Of a DNA stretch of 64,000 nt, positions 63,902 through 64,000 are shown one piece after another; position 1 is the first letter of the stretch; each line of letters starts with the position of its first letter. The notes beneath the pieces are model-generated. The model had not been told where the DNA came from and made no database searches. It saw only the letters and a list, made by a program, of their open reading frames with translations. The translations under genes were made by a program, and so were the position numbers. Source of the DNA: Belliella aquatica (GTDB lineage Bacteria > Bacteroidota > Bacteroidia > Cytophagales > Cyclobacteriaceae); assembly GCF_014637795.1 (NCBI RefSeq), contig NZ_BMFD01000017.1, positions 17,197 through 81,196 of the forward strand. Direction: 5' to 3'.

Positions 63902-64000
63902 ATTCCGGAGCATGTTGACCCCTCAGAATCGGAATGTTTTTGTTTAGTGAAAGTGGCCTGATTGGCCAGATTCGACTGACATTCCGGCGGATGTTGACCC
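63902..64000 (-). repeat. Repeat unit beta, copy 4 (inverted), window edge
   Basis: Reverse of copy 1: CCGGAGCATGTTGACCCCTC then AGAATCGGAATGTTTTTG, through GTGAAAGTGGCCTGATTGGC to ACATTCCGGCGGATGTTGAC. It is the best-kept copy and the only inverted one, and continues past the right edge. Confidence 0.75.

Overview
The window is AT-rich DNA from a member of the Bacteroidota, most likely a Cytophagales of the Algoriphagus/Cyclobacteriaceae type. This is inferred from gene content: an 837-residue TonB-dependent receptor with an N-terminal carboxypeptidase-regulatory-like domain, Rcp1-type response regulators beside a many-PAS histidine kinase, DUF4386, an ECF sigma factor with a small membrane partner, and a lack of strong Shine-Dalgarno sites. 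No rRNA, tRNA, integrase or prophage genes were seen.

Layout. (1) 1-6,075: a minus-strand signalling operon: a kinase with about ten PAS domains plus GAF, then a single-domain response regulator, then a receiver-PAS protein cut by the left edge. (2) 6,076-15,600: secreted or membrane hydrolases, several gene relics (YdeI-like; a broken alpha/beta hydrolase), and an ECF sigma module. The sigma operon and a nearby membrane-protein gene share an almost identical upstream motif, TGTAATATTT-N10-GCCACTAAATAAAAAA. (3) 15,650-19,280: three damaged genes (an amber-interrupted gene, an SDR without its N-terminus, an AraC regulator without its HTH) and two glycosyltransferase-like genes. (4) 19,638-24,497: TonB receptor, PAP2 phosphatase and a GT39-type transferase. 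(5) 24,800-33,600: decayed accessory DNA: an amber-interrupted P-loop toxin-like NTPase operon, a GC-rich nested-hairpin element, an IS4-type transposase tail, relics of cas4 and cas6, and an intact DUF4143 ATPase. (6) 33,728-55,645: a defence island. It holds an RloA/RloB pair (AbiL-like), an AbiE-like toxin-antitoxin operon, a type I restriction system carrying a DUF1016 nuclease, three HEPN/Abi-like genes and a second AbiE-like pair, and an AlbA_2/Schlafen-type regulator. Two nearly identical small P-loop kinases lie beside copies of a repeat. (7) 55,766-57,640: repeat copy, a two-repeat CRISPR relic and small genes. (8) 57,741-62,349: a cluster built around an unusual soluble protease that joins a Clp/HSP100-like AAA+ module to a complete FtsH-type M41 peptidase, with an unknown 397-423-residue protein, an interrupted PPP-type phosphatase and a small unknown protein. 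(9) 62,523-64,000: DUF2130 protein and another repeat copy.

How it fits together. The defence island lies between a cas6 relic on the left and a CRISPR relic on the right, and repeat modules (24-bp-spaced GGGGGTCAA arrays and a CGGAATGT...ACATTCCG unit) occur at its edges and between its operons. This suggests the repeats helped assemble the island inside an old type I-B CRISPR locus. Many genes carry single lesions. The type I methyltransferase has two TGA codons where family members have Trp, plus a Gly-to-Arg change in its SAM motif, so the restriction system is probably silent. The most novel intact object is the Clp-M41 protease cluster; the most striking regulatory DNA is a three-copy perfect 23-bp repeat with an inverted copy in front of the second AbiE-like operon.
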